Below, one piece after another: positions 50,736 through 60,198 of a DNA stretch of 64,000 nucleotides (position 1 is its first letter; every line of letters starts with the position of its first letter). A program made the position numbers and the translations under genes. The stretch covers positions 6,200,001-6,264,000 of the forward strand of contig NZ_CP049143.1 in the NCBI RefSeq assembly GCF_011044495.1, in the 5' to 3' direction. The notes below the pieces were generated by a model, which worked only from the letters and a program-made list of their open reading frames with translations, searched no databases and was not told the DNA's origin. Source of the stretch: Roseimicrobium sp. ORNL1 (GTDB lineage Bacteria > Verrucomicrobiota > Verrucomicrobiia > Verrucomicrobiales > Verrucomicrobiaceae).

Positions 50736-52882
50736 CGGGACTCATCTCCAAACTTGCCACGATCTGCTTCGGCAACGAGGCAGGGGCAGCCGTCTGGAAT
50801 TCACAACTTAGTAAAACCGCCCCTCCCGCGCTGGGCGCCACGCCCACGCAGGAGGGGGTGTATTTCTCGTGCTACTCCCGCACCGCCCAAGCGGTGGATG
50901 TGTGCCTGTACGATCCGCTGGAGCCCTCCCGCGAGACGCAGCGGGTGCGCATGCAGCGGGATCACAACGACGTGTGGCATGCCTTCGTGCAGGATGCGAA
51001 GGTGGGCACGCTCTATGGCTTCCGCGTGCATGGGCCATGGGATCCACCTACGGGTCGCTGGTTCAATCCCACGAAGCTGCTGCTCGATCCGCATGCCAAG
51101 GCGATCCACGGCAGTACGAACTGGAATGCCCACATGCAGCCCGCTCGCGCGGACGGCACACCCGATTTCCGTGACAACGGAGCCGTGATGATGAAGTCCG
51201 TGGTGATCTCCGACGCCTTCGACTGGCAGGGAGACACGCAACTCGGCACGGCGTGGAGTGACACGGTGATCTACGAGATGCACGTGAAGGGCTTCTCAAT
51301 GCTCAACCAGTCCGTGCCGAAGCATCTCCGTGGCACCTATGCAGGTCTCGCGCAGCCGGCTTCGATTGAGTACCTGAAGAATCTCGGGGTCACGGCCGTA
51401 CAACTGCTGCCGGTGCACCAACATGTGGATGATGGCTTCCTGCTCGCGAAGGACCTGACGAACTACTGGGGCTACAACACGGTGGGCTTCTTTGCCGCGC
51501 ACAGCGAATATGCCGCCGCGAAAGAGCCGCAGCAGCAGGTGGAGGAATTCAAGGCCATGGTGCGTGACCTGCACCGGGCGGGTATCGAGGTGATCCTGGA
51601 TGTGGTGTACAACCACACCGCTGAAGGAGATGAAAAGGGTCCGGCACTCGTCATGCGCGGGCTGGACAATCATTCCTACTATCTCCTGAACGGCGACAGC
51701 AAGGTGGTGAACTACACTGGCACGGGCAACACGGTGAATGCCGCGTCCCCCGGAGCGCTGCGCATGATCATGGACAGCCTGCGCTACTGGGTCACGGAAA
51801 TGCACGTGGATGGCTTCCGCTTCGACCTCGCGGCCACCATGGGCCGGCGCGGTGAGTTGTTTGATACACTCGCACCTTTCTTCCTCGGCGTGGCACAGGA
51901 TCCGGTGCTGAGCCGGGTGAAGCTGATCGCGGAACCGTGGGACATCGGTCCGAACGGCTACCAGGTGGGTGGCTTTCCGAAACCGTGGCATGAGCTCAAT
52001 GGCCGCTTCCGCGACAAGGTACGCCGCTTCTGGAAAGGTGATGAAGGCGCGCTGGCTTCGTTTGCAAAACGCCTCTCCGGCAGTCAGGACATCTTCGGTC
52101 CGGCGGGACGTTCGCCACTGGTGAGTGTGAATTTTATCACCTCGCACGATGGCTTCACTCTGCGCGATCTTTGGAGCTACAACCAGAAGCACAACAAGGC
52201 CAACGGCGAAGACAACCGTGACGGCGACAATCACAACGACAACTGGAACTGCGGCGCTGAAGGCAGCACGAAGGACCCCATCATCCTGAGCCTGCGTCGC
52301 CGCATGACCCGCTCCTGCCTCGCGTCCTCTTTCTGCGCCTTGGGCGTGCCCTTCCTGACGATGGGCGATGAACGGTGGCGCACGCAGAAGGGCAACAACA
52401 ATGCCTACTGCCAGGACAATGAGATCAGCTGGATGAAGTGGGGCACGGTGGGTGATGAGGCGAAGATGCTGGAGTTCACGCAGAAGTTGATTCGCTTCCG
52501 CATGAGCCGCCCGCACTTCCGCCGGCAGATGCACTACAACGGCCGCATCAACCCGCTCACGAGGCGGCCGGACGTGACGTGGTTCGACGCGAACGGCAAG
52601 GCACTGTCTCATGATGGCTGGCACGCGGCGGGCATCCGCTTCTTCGGCATGCTGGTGGAGGCGCCGGATGCACCGCATCGCGCAGAACCCGGTGACGGAA
52701 GCGCCCCGCTCCTGCTCTTGTGGAACAATGGCACCTCGGATATCACCTTCCCACTGCCGCCCGGGCGCTGGTCGGTGGTGTTTGACACTGCGCGTGAAGA
52801 CAGCTTCGAAGCGACGGATCCCGTGACCAAAACGATGACCAGCGCGATGCGCTCCGTGGCATGTCTCATGCTGCTTGAATAA
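50732..52882 (+). CDS. glgX: Glycogen debranching enzyme GlgX
   Basis: The 716-residue protein of the GH13 isoamylase type starts at a GTG that overlaps the gltB stop codon. An N-terminal CBM48-like domain (PALGATPTQEGVYFSCYSRT) precedes the (beta/alpha)8 barrel with the GH13 residues: DVVYNHTAEG, nucleophile D365 in DGFRFDLAATMG, acid E401 in IAEPWDIG and D473 in TSHDGFTL. It should hydrolyse alpha-1,6 branches of phosphorylase-limit glycogen in the cytoplasm. The GTG start sits well before the first conserved strand, so some uncertainty of the true start remains. Confidence 0.94.
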   Translation: MTGLISKLATICFGNEAGAAVWNSQLSKTAPPALGATPTQEGVYFSCYSRTAQAVDVCLYDPLEPSRETQRVRMQRDHNDVWHAFVQDAKVGTLYGFRVHGPWDPPTGRWFNPTKLLLDPHAKAIHGSTNWNAHMQPARADGTPDFRDNGAVMMKSVVISDAFDWQGDTQLGTAWSDTVIYEMHVKGFSMLNQSVPKHLRGTYAGLAQPASIEYLKNLGVTAVQLLPVHQHVDDGFLLAKDLTNYWGYNTVGFFAAHSEYAAAKEPQQQVEEFKAMVRDLHRAGIEVILDVVYNHTAEGDEKGPALVMRGLDNHSYYLLNGDSKVVNYTGTGNTVNAASPGALRMIMDSLRYWVTEMHVDGFRFDLAATMGRRGELFDTLAPFFLGVAQDPVLSRVKLIAEPWDIGPNGYQVGGFPKPWHELNGRFRDKVRRFWKGDEGALASFAKRLSGSQDIFGPAGRSPLVSVNFITSHDGFTLRDLWSYNQKHNKANGEDNRDGDNHNDNWNCGAEGSTKDPIILSLRRRMTRSCLASSFCALGVPFLTMGDERWRTQKGNNNAYCQDNEISWMKWGTVGDEAKMLEFTQKLIRFRMSRPHFRRQMHYNGRINPLTRRPDVTWFDANGKALSHDGWHAAGIRFFGMLVEAPDAPHRAEPGDGSAPLLLLWNNGTSDITFPLPPGRWSVVFDTAREDSFEATDPVTKTMTSAMRSVACLMLLE

Positions 52883-52937
52883 CTCTCTCCCTCCCGGTGG
52901 GATGTGCCCGGCGCATCTCCTCCCCCCACCCCCCTGC

Positions 52938-54344
52938 ATGCGAAAGACCAAGATCCTCGTCACCCTCGGACCGGCCACGGAATCCGCTTCTGTCATTGAA
53001 TCCCTGATCCGGCGTGGTGCGAATATCTTCCGGCTCAACATGAGCCACGCTTCGCACGAGTGGACCCGCACGGTGTATCAAAGGATCCGCGAGGCCGCGA
53101 CGGCACTGGATACCGATGTCGCCGTGCTCATGGACCTCACCGGTCCCTCCATCCGCACAGGTGACCTGGCCGCTCCCTGGCAACTCAAGACAGGGGATAT
53201 CGTGGAATTGCGCACGGACGCCGCGCTGCCTCCCGCCACGGAGCTTTCCACAACGGTAAACTACCCCGGCATCACCAAGGACCTGAAACCCGGAGATCCC
53301 ATCGCGATCGATGGCGGGATGATCCTGCTGCGCACTACTTCCACCAACGGCCACCGCGTGCAGGCGGAAGTGGTCACGGGTGGTGAAATGAAGTCACGCC
53401 GCCACATCAATCTTCCCGGTGTGGATGTGAACCTGCCGCCGCTGACGAAAAAGGACTACGCGGATCTCGACCTCGGTGTGGAGATGGGCGTGGACTACTT
53501 TGCCCTGAGCTTCGCGCGTGAGCCCGCGCACATCCAGCATCTTGAACTGCTGCTGGAGCAGAAAAATTCTTCGGCGCGTGTCATCGCGAAGATCGAGAAT
53601 CAGCAGGCGCTCAAGAACATCGATGCCATCGTGCAGGCGTCCAAGGGTATCATGGTGGCGCGAGGTGACCTCGGCAGCGAGTGCCCGCTGGAAGATCTGC
53701 CCATCATCCAGCGCGACATCATTGAGCGCTGCTCCTACTACGGACGCAAGGTCATCGTGGCGACGCAGATGCTCGAAAGCATGATCGAGAATCCCGTGCC
53801 GACGCGCGCGGAAGTCACGGACATCTTCAACGCCGTCACCGAGCAGGTGGACTGCGTGATGCTCAGCGGTGAGACCAGCGTGGGCAAGTACCCCGTGAGC
53901 TGTGTTGACGTGCTGGATCGTGTCATTTCAAAGACCGAGCAGCGCTATTCCAGCGGTCGTTTCGCCAGTGATGCCCCGCTGAAGACAAACAAACACAAGG
54001 CGGTGAAGGCCGCCGTGCAACTCGCGAACAGCATCCCCGGATCACGCTTGCTCGTGTTCACCAAGGGTGGTGTGACGGCGCATCTGCTGGCGCATCAGCG
54101 TCCTGAGTTCGCTCCGATCTATGCCTTCACCGAAAGTCTCCCCGTAGCCCGCGCCTGCATGAGTGCGCGCGGACTGTTTCCTTTTGTGCTCGAGTTCGCC
54201 GAGAAACCCGGTGAAACCATCGAGCGGGCCATCACGCTGCTGCGCAATCGCAAGGCGCTGGTGAAAGGCGACCCCATCGTCATCCTCAGCGACGTGCTGC
54301 ATGATGATCTCGTGGTGGATTCGATTTTGCTGAGGGAGGCGTGA
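52938..54344 (+). CDS. pyk: Pyruvate kinase
   Basis: The ATG at 52938 gives 468 residues. It starts at the conserved KTKILVTLGPATESASVIES, then has ANIFRLNMSHASHE, a B-domain, KIENQQALKNIDAIVQASKG, IMVARGDLGSECPLEDLP, the substrate and metal loop ATQMLESMIENPVPTRAEVT and SGETSVGKYP. The C-terminal domain holds the regulatory site. It makes pyruvate and ATP from phosphoenolpyruvate. It lacks the C-terminal PEP-mobile extension of the long type and is a short-form enzyme. It sits 55 bases downstream of glgX, which puts glycogen breakdown and glycolysis in one gene cluster. Confidence 0.95.
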   Translation: MRKTKILVTLGPATESASVIESLIRRGANIFRLNMSHASHEWTRTVYQRIREAATALDTDVAVLMDLTGPSIRTGDLAAPWQLKTGDIVELRTDAALPPATELSTTVNYPGITKDLKPGDPIAIDGGMILLRTTSTNGHRVQAEVVTGGEMKSRRHINLPGVDVNLPPLTKKDYADLDLGVEMGVDYFALSFAREPAHIQHLELLLEQKNSSARVIAKIENQQALKNIDAIVQASKGIMVARGDLGSECPLEDLPIIQRDIIERCSYYGRKVIVATQMLESMIENPVPTRAEVTDIFNAVTEQVDCVMLSGETSVGKYPVSCVDVLDRVISKTEQRYSSGRFASDAPLKTNKHKAVKAAVQLANSIPGSRLLVFTKGGVTAHLLAHQRPEFAPIYAFTESLPVARACMSARGLFPFVLEFAEKPGETIERAITLLRNRKALVKGDPIVILSDVLHDDLVVDSILLREA

Positions 54345-54347
54345 GGC

Positions 54348-54638
54348 TTACCAGAGGACCTCATGAATGAGCCAATCCTCGGCCATAAGACAGGGCCAGT
54401 AGAAGGTTGAAAAGGCCTTGTACAGCGCATCTTTATCTGACTCCCACAGCCAACGAATGGAATCTATATGCTGTTTGGGTGTATCGTCGTAATTCGCATA
54501 CTCGCACGGCTCGCCCCTTAAACGGAAAGCTCCATAACCGACCAAATACAAACCGAAGATCACGCACAGCACAAAACGAGTCGAAACCGGCTGTGGTCTG
54601 TCGTGAGAGTTTGTTTCCGGGAGTGTTTCAAGTTCCAT
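54348..54638 (-). CDS. Small membrane protein
   Basis: The ATG at 54638 gives 96 residues with one membrane segment (FVLCVIFGLYLVGYGAFRL) and a Trp-rich, charged C-terminal part (HIDSIRWLWESDKDALYKAF). No family recognised. It lies 12 bases downstream of the serpin stop on the same strand and may be co-transcribed with it. Confidence 0.5.
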   Translation of the reverse strand: MELETLPETNSHDRPQPVSTRFVLCVIFGLYLVGYGAFRLRGEPCEYANYDDTPKQHIDSIRWLWESDKDALYKAFSTFYWPCLMAEDWLIHEVLW

Positions 54639-54650
54639 AAAGCGCAAAGC

Positions 54651-55901
54651 CTACTTCGCCTTCTCCGGCTGCATCACCTTTCCGGTGAAGAGCACACCGT
54701 TCGTCTTGTCATCCATGATGAAGAACAGGAATGGACGTTCCACCAGAAAGAGCTTGGGCTCTTCCTTGGGAAGAAGCGCGCCGGTGGGCATCATGGTCAC
54801 GGCAGTGGCGGCCGCAGCTTCTGTCCCCTCCTCCGCAACTTTCACCCAAGCCTGGTGAATCACCTTGGCGATTTTCAGGGACTCCGAGCTCATGGCTCCG
54901 AACTCCGCGTCATCGCTGAAGGCGCGCCCCATCCCCATGGCGGCCAGAGTACTCTCAAGCGCGAGCCGGGCGCTGACTTCAAATCGTGGCAGTTCGACCA
55001 CGACCTGCGGCTCACTCTTCAGTGCGGCGATGACGGCATTGAATTGATCCTCGTTGACGAAACCTGCCTTGAGCAGGGCATCCGCCTTTCGTGGCAACAC
55101 CACGATCATCGAGGTGGTATTCCCCTGGTAAGGTAACCGCACCGCCTGCAGATCGGCATTCTCCATGTACGCCAGGGGCATGCTCTTGCGCATCGATTTC
55201 GCCTCGATGGTTTTGCCCGTGGCCAGAGTGAAGGTGCGAGAGGCAGTGCTGTGGGCATCAAACGGACGCAGCCACTTGCCTTTGAAATACACGGCATTGG
55301 TCAGCACCAGCCGGGTATCCGGACGAATGTCCTCCGGCTTCAGCAGGTCCTTGATGCGGTCCTTCGTCTCCTGCGCGACCCACTCATTGATGCGAGTACG
55401 GGAGGCATCGGGTTGATTCGCAAAGTCGACCGTCTCAAGACCAGCACCATAGGCCTTCTCCGTGAGTTTCAAGAAGCTCTCCTTGAGCGGCAGTGTCTTG
55501 TTTCCCCAGAGACGGTTGGCGATGCGAATCTCCACCTTCTCGGATGCTTGCAACGCCTTGCTCCACGCGCCCACTTGCTCGTGCACATCATTACTATCCG
55601 GCAGGTGCAGCACCTTACGCATCTGTGCGAGCGTCTCCTTTTCTGCACCTGCTGAGGTCATGGTCAACGCGGACCAGATGCTCAGCGGCGAACAGGCAAA
55701 ATTGTCTTCTCCACCCTCGACTTGATTCAGCAGGGCGAAGGCAAAGGCGTTGTTGGCTGTGGCGACAGCAGCAGCGGCAGGGTTATCCGCAGCAGCGGTC
55801 TGATGGCAGGGCAGCAATTGCATTACCATCACCGCAGCGGTTCCCAGGCAAATCCGCACTCCTGCACCGCGTGACATCAGAACCGGCATCCACGTTCTCA
55901 T
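54651..55901 (-). CDS. Serpin family serine protease inhibitor
   Basis: The likely start is one of three ATGs (55901, 55889 or 55877); the first gives 416 residues, and all give a hydrophobic N-terminus that ends near CHQTAAADN, consistent with export. The serpin core is clear: NFACSPLSIWSALTMTSAGA, LTNAVYFKGKWLRPFD, IVVLPRKADALL, MGRAFSDDAEFGAM and the ending FLFFIMDDKTNGVLFTGKV. The reactive-centre hinge EEGTEAAAATAV is of the inhibitory type; the predicted scissile bond lies near PTG. It is likely a periplasmic or secreted protease inhibitor; the target is unknown. Confidence 0.93.
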   Translation of the reverse strand: MRTWMPVLMSRGAGVRICLGTAAVMVMQLLPCHQTAAADNPAAAAVATANNAFAFALLNQVEGGEDNFACSPLSIWSALTMTSAGAEKETLAQMRKVLHLPDSNDVHEQVGAWSKALQASEKVEIRIANRLWGNKTLPLKESFLKLTEKAYGAGLETVDFANQPDASRTRINEWVAQETKDRIKDLLKPEDIRPDTRLVLTNAVYFKGKWLRPFDAHSTASRTFTLATGKTIEAKSMRKSMPLAYMENADLQAVRLPYQGNTTSMIVVLPRKADALLKAGFVNEDQFNAVIAALKSEPQVVVELPRFEVSARLALESTLAAMGMGRAFSDDAEFGAMSSESLKIAKVIHQAWVKVAEEGTEAAAATAVTMMPTGALLPKEEPKLFLVERPFLFFIMDDKTNGVLFTGKVMQPEKAK

Positions 55902-56090
55902 AAGGTGCAAGGATGTGGAGCAGCACGAAAACCAGCAAGCAAAAAGGATTCCCCTCCAGACCCGCGGCAGCACGACACCCCAGGGAAACACGCGCGGCTC
56001 TCAAGTTCTCGGCTTTTTTTGAAGCAATATTTTTCGAGTACACTATTTGCTTGGCGATACTAAAGGAATTCGGTAGCGTCCGTTAAGATA

Positions 56091-57791
56091 ATGAAAAAAC
56101 TGCTACTCGTATACGCCCTGATGCTTGCGGCATCCATCACCCCGCCTGCAAGAGCGCAGGCAGATGCCAACCCCTTCGCCACGACCGAGAGCTTCGCCGC
56201 CGCGATCCGGAACAAGATTTTCGAGTGCAACGCCATCAACTTTCCACGTGTCAGATTCGTGGATTCGAGGTTGGAGATTCTGGCGGGCAATGCCATCTCC
56301 GCCACTCTGGAGAGTCTTGAGTATGTGGAGCCGGGAGTGGCCAAGGTGACATATACCGACAACACATCCGACTGGTTTGTGTTTTCGGACGACCTCAAAA
56401 GCTTTGTCATGGTGTATGCCAGCGGCACCAATGACTTCCGCATTCCCTCCGGCGAAGTGATTCGGAGTTTCCCTCCTTCTTCCGCCGCGGGAGGCGCAGG
56501 AACCATCATCGAAATGGTCGGTCACCAGTATTGGAAGGACGTCCGTCTGCTCCGCACGAAGATGGAGATCCTCAATCCTGGCACTGCCGGGGCTTTTGCC
56601 AGCAACGATATGGCTGTGGCGCAGCCTGGAGCACTTACGGTGGTCCTGCCGTCAGGCCAGCATGGCTGTCTGGCCTTTTCGCGGACCGCACCGGGTGGCC
56701 GGTGGATCTACGGACCCAATATGTTCTTCGGCATGCGCCTCAGCGCCCCGGTGAACTTCGTTGTTGGTCGAGACAAATTCGAGGAGGACGAAGCTCGTTC
56801 CCTGCTATTTCTAGAGGTACTGGCAAGAGAAAAACGCTGGGACGTCTTTGCCGCGCTCGAACTTCAGCTGCAGGCAATCGTGCAGGCTAAATATGGTGAA
56901 ACGTCGGCGCAACTCGGCGACCTCTACCTTCGATTGGCTGGGGCACGTGACAGGGCAGGATTCAAACCGGAGTCCGAGAAATTCCGCCTGAAGGCAACCG
57001 AACATGCCCAGAAAAATTTCCCTGATGACGGCATGAGGCAAAGCTTGCCATCGATAGCGCTGGTCATGCAGCTCATGAAAGACGGAAAAATTGAGGAGGC
57101 GCGGACTGAACTTACCAAGATGGAGGGGATGATCAGCAAGCAGGAAGCAGATTCACCCATCATCTATCTCTTTCTTCGTTTCCAGGGGGAGTGCGCCTTC
57201 GGCCTTCGTGACTACGCGCAAGCGACGTCACATTTCGAAAAGGCACTGGCGTCCGGCGCCCTGAAGGACCCAAAAGAAACCTCCAGAGATACATGTGAGG
57301 CGTTGAAGCTTTTGATCTCCAGTCACGTGGCCCTGGGGAAACTTAAAGAAGCGTCTGATGCCTGCACCAAGCGCGCTGAGCTTGCCACGCGGATGCAGCA
57401 AAGTTCCCTCATCCTCTACCCCGAAACCCGTGAGCAGGCGCTGGCATGGGCAGCGGTAGGAAGGTGGGACGACGCCATCGCCTCCATGGCAAACCCCAAG
57501 CTTCAGAAACGGCCCGAGAACACTGCCCTGGAATGCCTGCTCCTCTGGAATGCTGGTAAAAAAGACGAGGCTCGCAAGCTCGCCATGTCCCTGCAGCCAG
57601 TCACCGGCCCAGTCGGGGCAGATGCCATGTACTTCGCATTGGCATCCGCCATCGCCGACACCTCTCCCACCAAGACGAAGGCGAAGGAGGCCCAGGAACT
57701 CTGGACCAAACATGTGGAAGAACTGAAGAAGGGACCGGCGGCGAACTACCTGCACGCACGCTTCAGCCAGATCACCCTGAAGTCACTGTAA
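56091..57791 (+). CDS. Secreted TPR-like hypothetical protein
   Basis: The 566-residue product has a signal peptide (KKLLLVYALMLAASITPPARA). A beta-rich N-terminal part (residues about 30-230) follows, with a VRFVDSRLEILAGNAISATL opening that suggests an SH3- or SHD1-like region. The second half is helical and TPR-like (YAQATSHFEKALASGAL, LISSHVALGKLKEASDACTK, RWDDAIASMANPKL). No single family was recognised. A short AT-rich stretch and a candidate promoter lie upstream of the ATG at 56091. It is divergent from the serpin gene. Confidence 0.7.
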   Translation: MKKLLLVYALMLAASITPPARAQADANPFATTESFAAAIRNKIFECNAINFPRVRFVDSRLEILAGNAISATLESLEYVEPGVAKVTYTDNTSDWFVFSDDLKSFVMVYASGTNDFRIPSGEVIRSFPPSSAAGGAGTIIEMVGHQYWKDVRLLRTKMEILNPGTAGAFASNDMAVAQPGALTVVLPSGQHGCLAFSRTAPGGRWIYGPNMFFGMRLSAPVNFVVGRDKFEEDEARSLLFLEVLAREKRWDVFAALELQLQAIVQAKYGETSAQLGDLYLRLAGARDRAGFKPESEKFRLKATEHAQKNFPDDGMRQSLPSIALVMQLMKDGKIEEARTELTKMEGMISKQEADSPIIYLFLRFQGECAFGLRDYAQATSHFEKALASGALKDPKETSRDTCEALKLLISSHVALGKLKEASDACTKRAELATRMQQSSLILYPETREQALAWAAVGRWDDAIASMANPKLQKRPENTALECLLLWNAGKKDEARKLAMSLQPVTGPVGADAMYFALASAIADTSPTKTKAKEAQELWTKHVEELKKGPAANYLHARFSQITLKSL

Positions 57792-57818
57792 AGTCTCACG
57801 CCCGCTCAGCTACGGCAG

Positions 57819-58775
57819 TCACTTCACCGCCACCGCGAGCACGGTCTGGAAGTTCGGGCTCTTGGCCTCACGATCCACGATGCGGACCTCGATTTGCTTG
57901 AAGCCGGCCTGCTCAAGCATTTCGTGCAACTCCACTTCGGAGAAGCCGAGCCATACATCTGCGTAGAGCACGCGCGCCTTTTCAAAGCTGTGCTTCAAGA
58001 GATCCAGGATCACGAGGCGACCGCCGCTCTTCAACATGCGGTACGCGGCAGCGAGAGCCTGCTCGGGTTTCTGCGCGTGATGCAGGGCTTGGGAGAAGAC
58101 GGCGACATCCACTGTGTTGTCCTTGATGGGAGGTGACTCGATGTCGCCATGCCGGTAGTCGAGATTCGTATAGCCGTGTTCCTTCGCGAGCTTGGAACCG
58201 TAGGCCACCATCTGCTCGGAGTTGTCCACGGCAATGACCTGCTTCGCATGAGGCGCGAGCATCTGGGAGAGCGTGCCCTCCCCCGCGCCGAGATCCGCGA
58301 TCACGACCTGCGGCACGAGGTGCATGAGCATTTCCCCGAGACCCTTCCACGAACGGCCCGGGACATATTGCCTGCCAAACTTTCCGGCGAGCGCATCGAA
58401 ATAGGTTTTGGCCGTGTCCTGGCGTTTGCGGCGCACCAGTTTCAGCGCAATCTGGTCGCGTTTGGCCTCACGGAGCTCCTGAGCAGCGGCGTCCAGCAGG
58501 GCGAGGAGGTGGACGTGATTCTCCGCCTCCTTTGGCCGCGGACTTTCCAGCTTGTACAGGCGGTTCTTGCCTGAGCGTCTGTCGCTTACCAGTCCCGCTT
58601 CCTTCAACCGTGCAAGCTGCGCGCTGATGTTGCTCTGGCCCAGGGCGAGAATCTCCTGCAACTCCGCCACCGAGAGTTCTTCCTGGCGCAGCAGGGCGAG
58701 CAGACGCACACGGGTGGGATCGCTGAGCAGGGCAAAGGATTTGAGGATTGACGACACGGCGGTGAGGAGTAACAT
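57819..58775 (-). CDS. ArsR-family regulator fused to SAM methyltransferase
   Basis: The 318-residue protein has an N-terminal ArsR-type winged helix (residues about 8-80; [40 protein letters not shown]), a linker and a C-terminal class I methyltransferase domain. The latter has [16 protein letters not shown] (motif I), [20 protein letters not shown] and [18 protein letters not shown]. The gene is divergent from metK with 41 bases between the starts. ArsR-methyltransferase fusions beside methionine-cycle genes are known to occur, and such proteins may sense SAM or SAH; that function is inference here. Confidence 0.9.
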   Translation of the reverse strand: MLLLTAVSSILKSFALLSDPTRVRLLALLRQEELSVAELQEILALGQSNISAQLARLKEAGLVSDRRSGKNRLYKLESPRPKEAENHVHLLALLDAAAQELREAKRDQIALKLVRRKRQDTAKTYFDALAGKFGRQYVPGRSWKGLGEMLMHLVPQVVIADLGAGEGTLSQMLAPHAKQVIAVDNSEQMVAYGSKLAKEHGYTNLDYRHGDIESPPIKDNTVDVAVFSQALHHAQKPEQALAAAYRMLKSGGRLVILDLLKHSFEKARVLYADVWLGFSEVELHEMLEQAGFKQIEVRIVDREAKSPNFQTVLAVAVK

Positions 58776-58780
58776 ATCAA

Positions 58781-58804
58781 CGTATCATCATTCGTCCATA
58801 CGAA
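58781..58804. promoter_or_regulatory. Dyad operator between ArsR-MT gene and metK
   Basis: TTCGT (58791-58795) and ACGAA (58800-58804) form a dyad, and CGTAT/ATACG pair at 58781-58785 and 58798-58802. They lie in the 41-base divergent gap, directly before metK, and are candidates for the ArsR-type protein's binding site. Confidence 0.5.
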
Positions 58805-58816
58805 ACAGAATCCACC

Positions 58817-60034
58817 ATGTCACGCTCGTTTATCTTCTCCTCCGAGTCCGTCGGCGAAGGCCATCCCGACAAAGTTTGCGACACCATCTCTGATGCCATC
58901 CTCGATGCATGCTTGAGCGTCGACTCCAAGGCGCGCGTCGCCTGCGAAACGTTTGCAAAGAGCAACATCGTCGTTGTGGGCGGTGAAATCACCATCCCCA
59001 AGCTGCAAGACAAGAAGAAGGGCACCACGAAGCCGATCGATGAAGTGATCAACGTGGGCAAGGTGATCCGCGACGCCGTGCGCGGCATCGGCTACACGAA
59101 TGACGACGACGTCTTCCACGCCGACAAGATTTTCATCAACAACTACCTCACCATCCAGAGCCCCGACATCGCTCAGGGCGTGGACGCCGCTGAAGCCGAA
59201 GGCAAGAAGCACGGTGAACAGGGCGCTGGTGACCAGGGCATCATGTTTGGCTATGCTTGCGATGAGACTCCTGAGCTCATGCCTGCGCCCATCATGTACG
59301 CACACCGCCTCGGCCGTGAGCTGACGAAGATCCGCAAGGCAGGCAAGGCCGCCAAGTGGCTGCGTCCGGACGCGAAGAGCCAGGTCTCCGTGGAATACGT
59401 GGACGGCAAGCCCACCCGCATCGTGAACGTGGTGATCTCCACCCAGCACGCCGCGGACGCGACGCACGCTGAGATCGAGAAGTTCTGCATCGAGCAGGTC
59501 GTCAAGAAGGTGCTTCCGAAGAGCATGCTGACGAAGGACACCGAGTACCTCATCAACCCGACCGGTAAGTTCGTGGTGGGTGGTCCTCAGGGCGACAGCG
59601 GCCTCACCGGTCGCAAAATCATCGTCGACACCTACGGCGGCATGGGCCGTCACGGTGGTGGCGCTTTCTCCGGCAAGGACCCCTCCAAGGTAGACCGCAG
59701 CGCCGCCTATATGGGCCGCTGGGTTGCCAAGAACGTGGTGGCCGCCGGTCTCGCCAGCAAGTGCGAGGTGCAGTTCGCCTACGCCATCGGTCACCCGCTC
59801 CCCGTGAGCGTGCACGTGGACACCTTCGGCACCGGCACCACGTCGGATGACGCCATCCTCGACGCCATCCTCAAGGTGTTCTCCTTCAAGCCCGCCGACA
59901 TCGTGAAGCAGCTCAACCTGCTCCGTCCAATCTACTCGAAGTCCACCAACTACGGCCACTTCGGCAAGGACGACGAAGACCTCACGTGGGAAACCACCAG
60001 CAAGGCTGCGGCGCTGCAGAAGGCGGCGAAGTAA
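58817..60034 (+). CDS. metK: S-adenosylmethionine synthase
   Basis: The 405-residue protein starts [20 protein letters not shown], the MetK signature, and has [20 protein letters not shown], the P-loop-like [20 protein letters not shown] and [19 protein letters not shown]. It makes SAM from methionine and ATP in the cytoplasm. It is divergent from an ArsR-methyltransferase fusion and ends before a strong terminator. No SAM riboswitch fits the 41-base upstream gap. Confidence 0.97.
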   Translation: MSRSFIFSSESVGEGHPDKVCDTISDAILDACLSVDSKARVACETFAKSNIVVVGGEITIPKLQDKKKGTTKPIDEVINVGKVIRDAVRGIGYTNDDDVFHADKIFINNYLTIQSPDIAQGVDAAEAEGKKHGEQGAGDQGIMFGYACDETPELMPAPIMYAHRLGRELTKIRKAGKAAKWLRPDAKSQVSVEYVDGKPTRIVNVVISTQHAADATHAEIEKFCIEQVVKKVLPKSMLTKDTEYLINPTGKFVVGGPQGDSGLTGRKIIVDTYGGMGRHGGGAFSGKDPSKVDRSAAYMGRWVAKNVVAAGLASKCEVQFAYAIGHPLPVSVHVDTFGTGTTSDDAILDAILKVFSFKPADIVKQLNLLRPIYSKSTNYGHFGKDDEDLTWETTSKAAALQKAAK

Positions 60035-60056
60035 GTTCCCTGCGAAATCCCTCTTT

Positions 60057-60095
60057 GGGCCGTGTGACTTCTGGGTCACACGGCCCTCTTATTTT
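60057..60095 (+). terminator. Intrinsic terminator of metK
   Basis: GGGCCGTGTGAC (60057-60068) pairs perfectly with GTCACACGGCCC (60075-60086), followed by TCTTATTTT. Confidence 0.88.
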
Positions 60096-60198
60096 GCGTC
60101 CAAAATGAAGTGGTTCCTGCCTCTTCAATGGGAAGACGCTGTGCCTGCGCCACGTAGCTATCTCCCCTGAAATTCTGGCAACGTCTGTGCTCTTGCGA

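Noticed and set aside
51296-53071. 591-residue minus-strand frame across glgX
   Set aside because: It is antisense to glgX with no conserved motifs; GH13 catalytic motifs are all on the plus strand.
58776-58816. SAM riboswitch upstream of metK
   Set aside because: The gap is only 41 bases and filled by dyads; it is too short for a SAM or SAH riboswitch.
58820-60079. 419-residue minus-strand frame across metK
   Set aside because: It is the shadow of metK, whose signatures are all intact on the plus strand.
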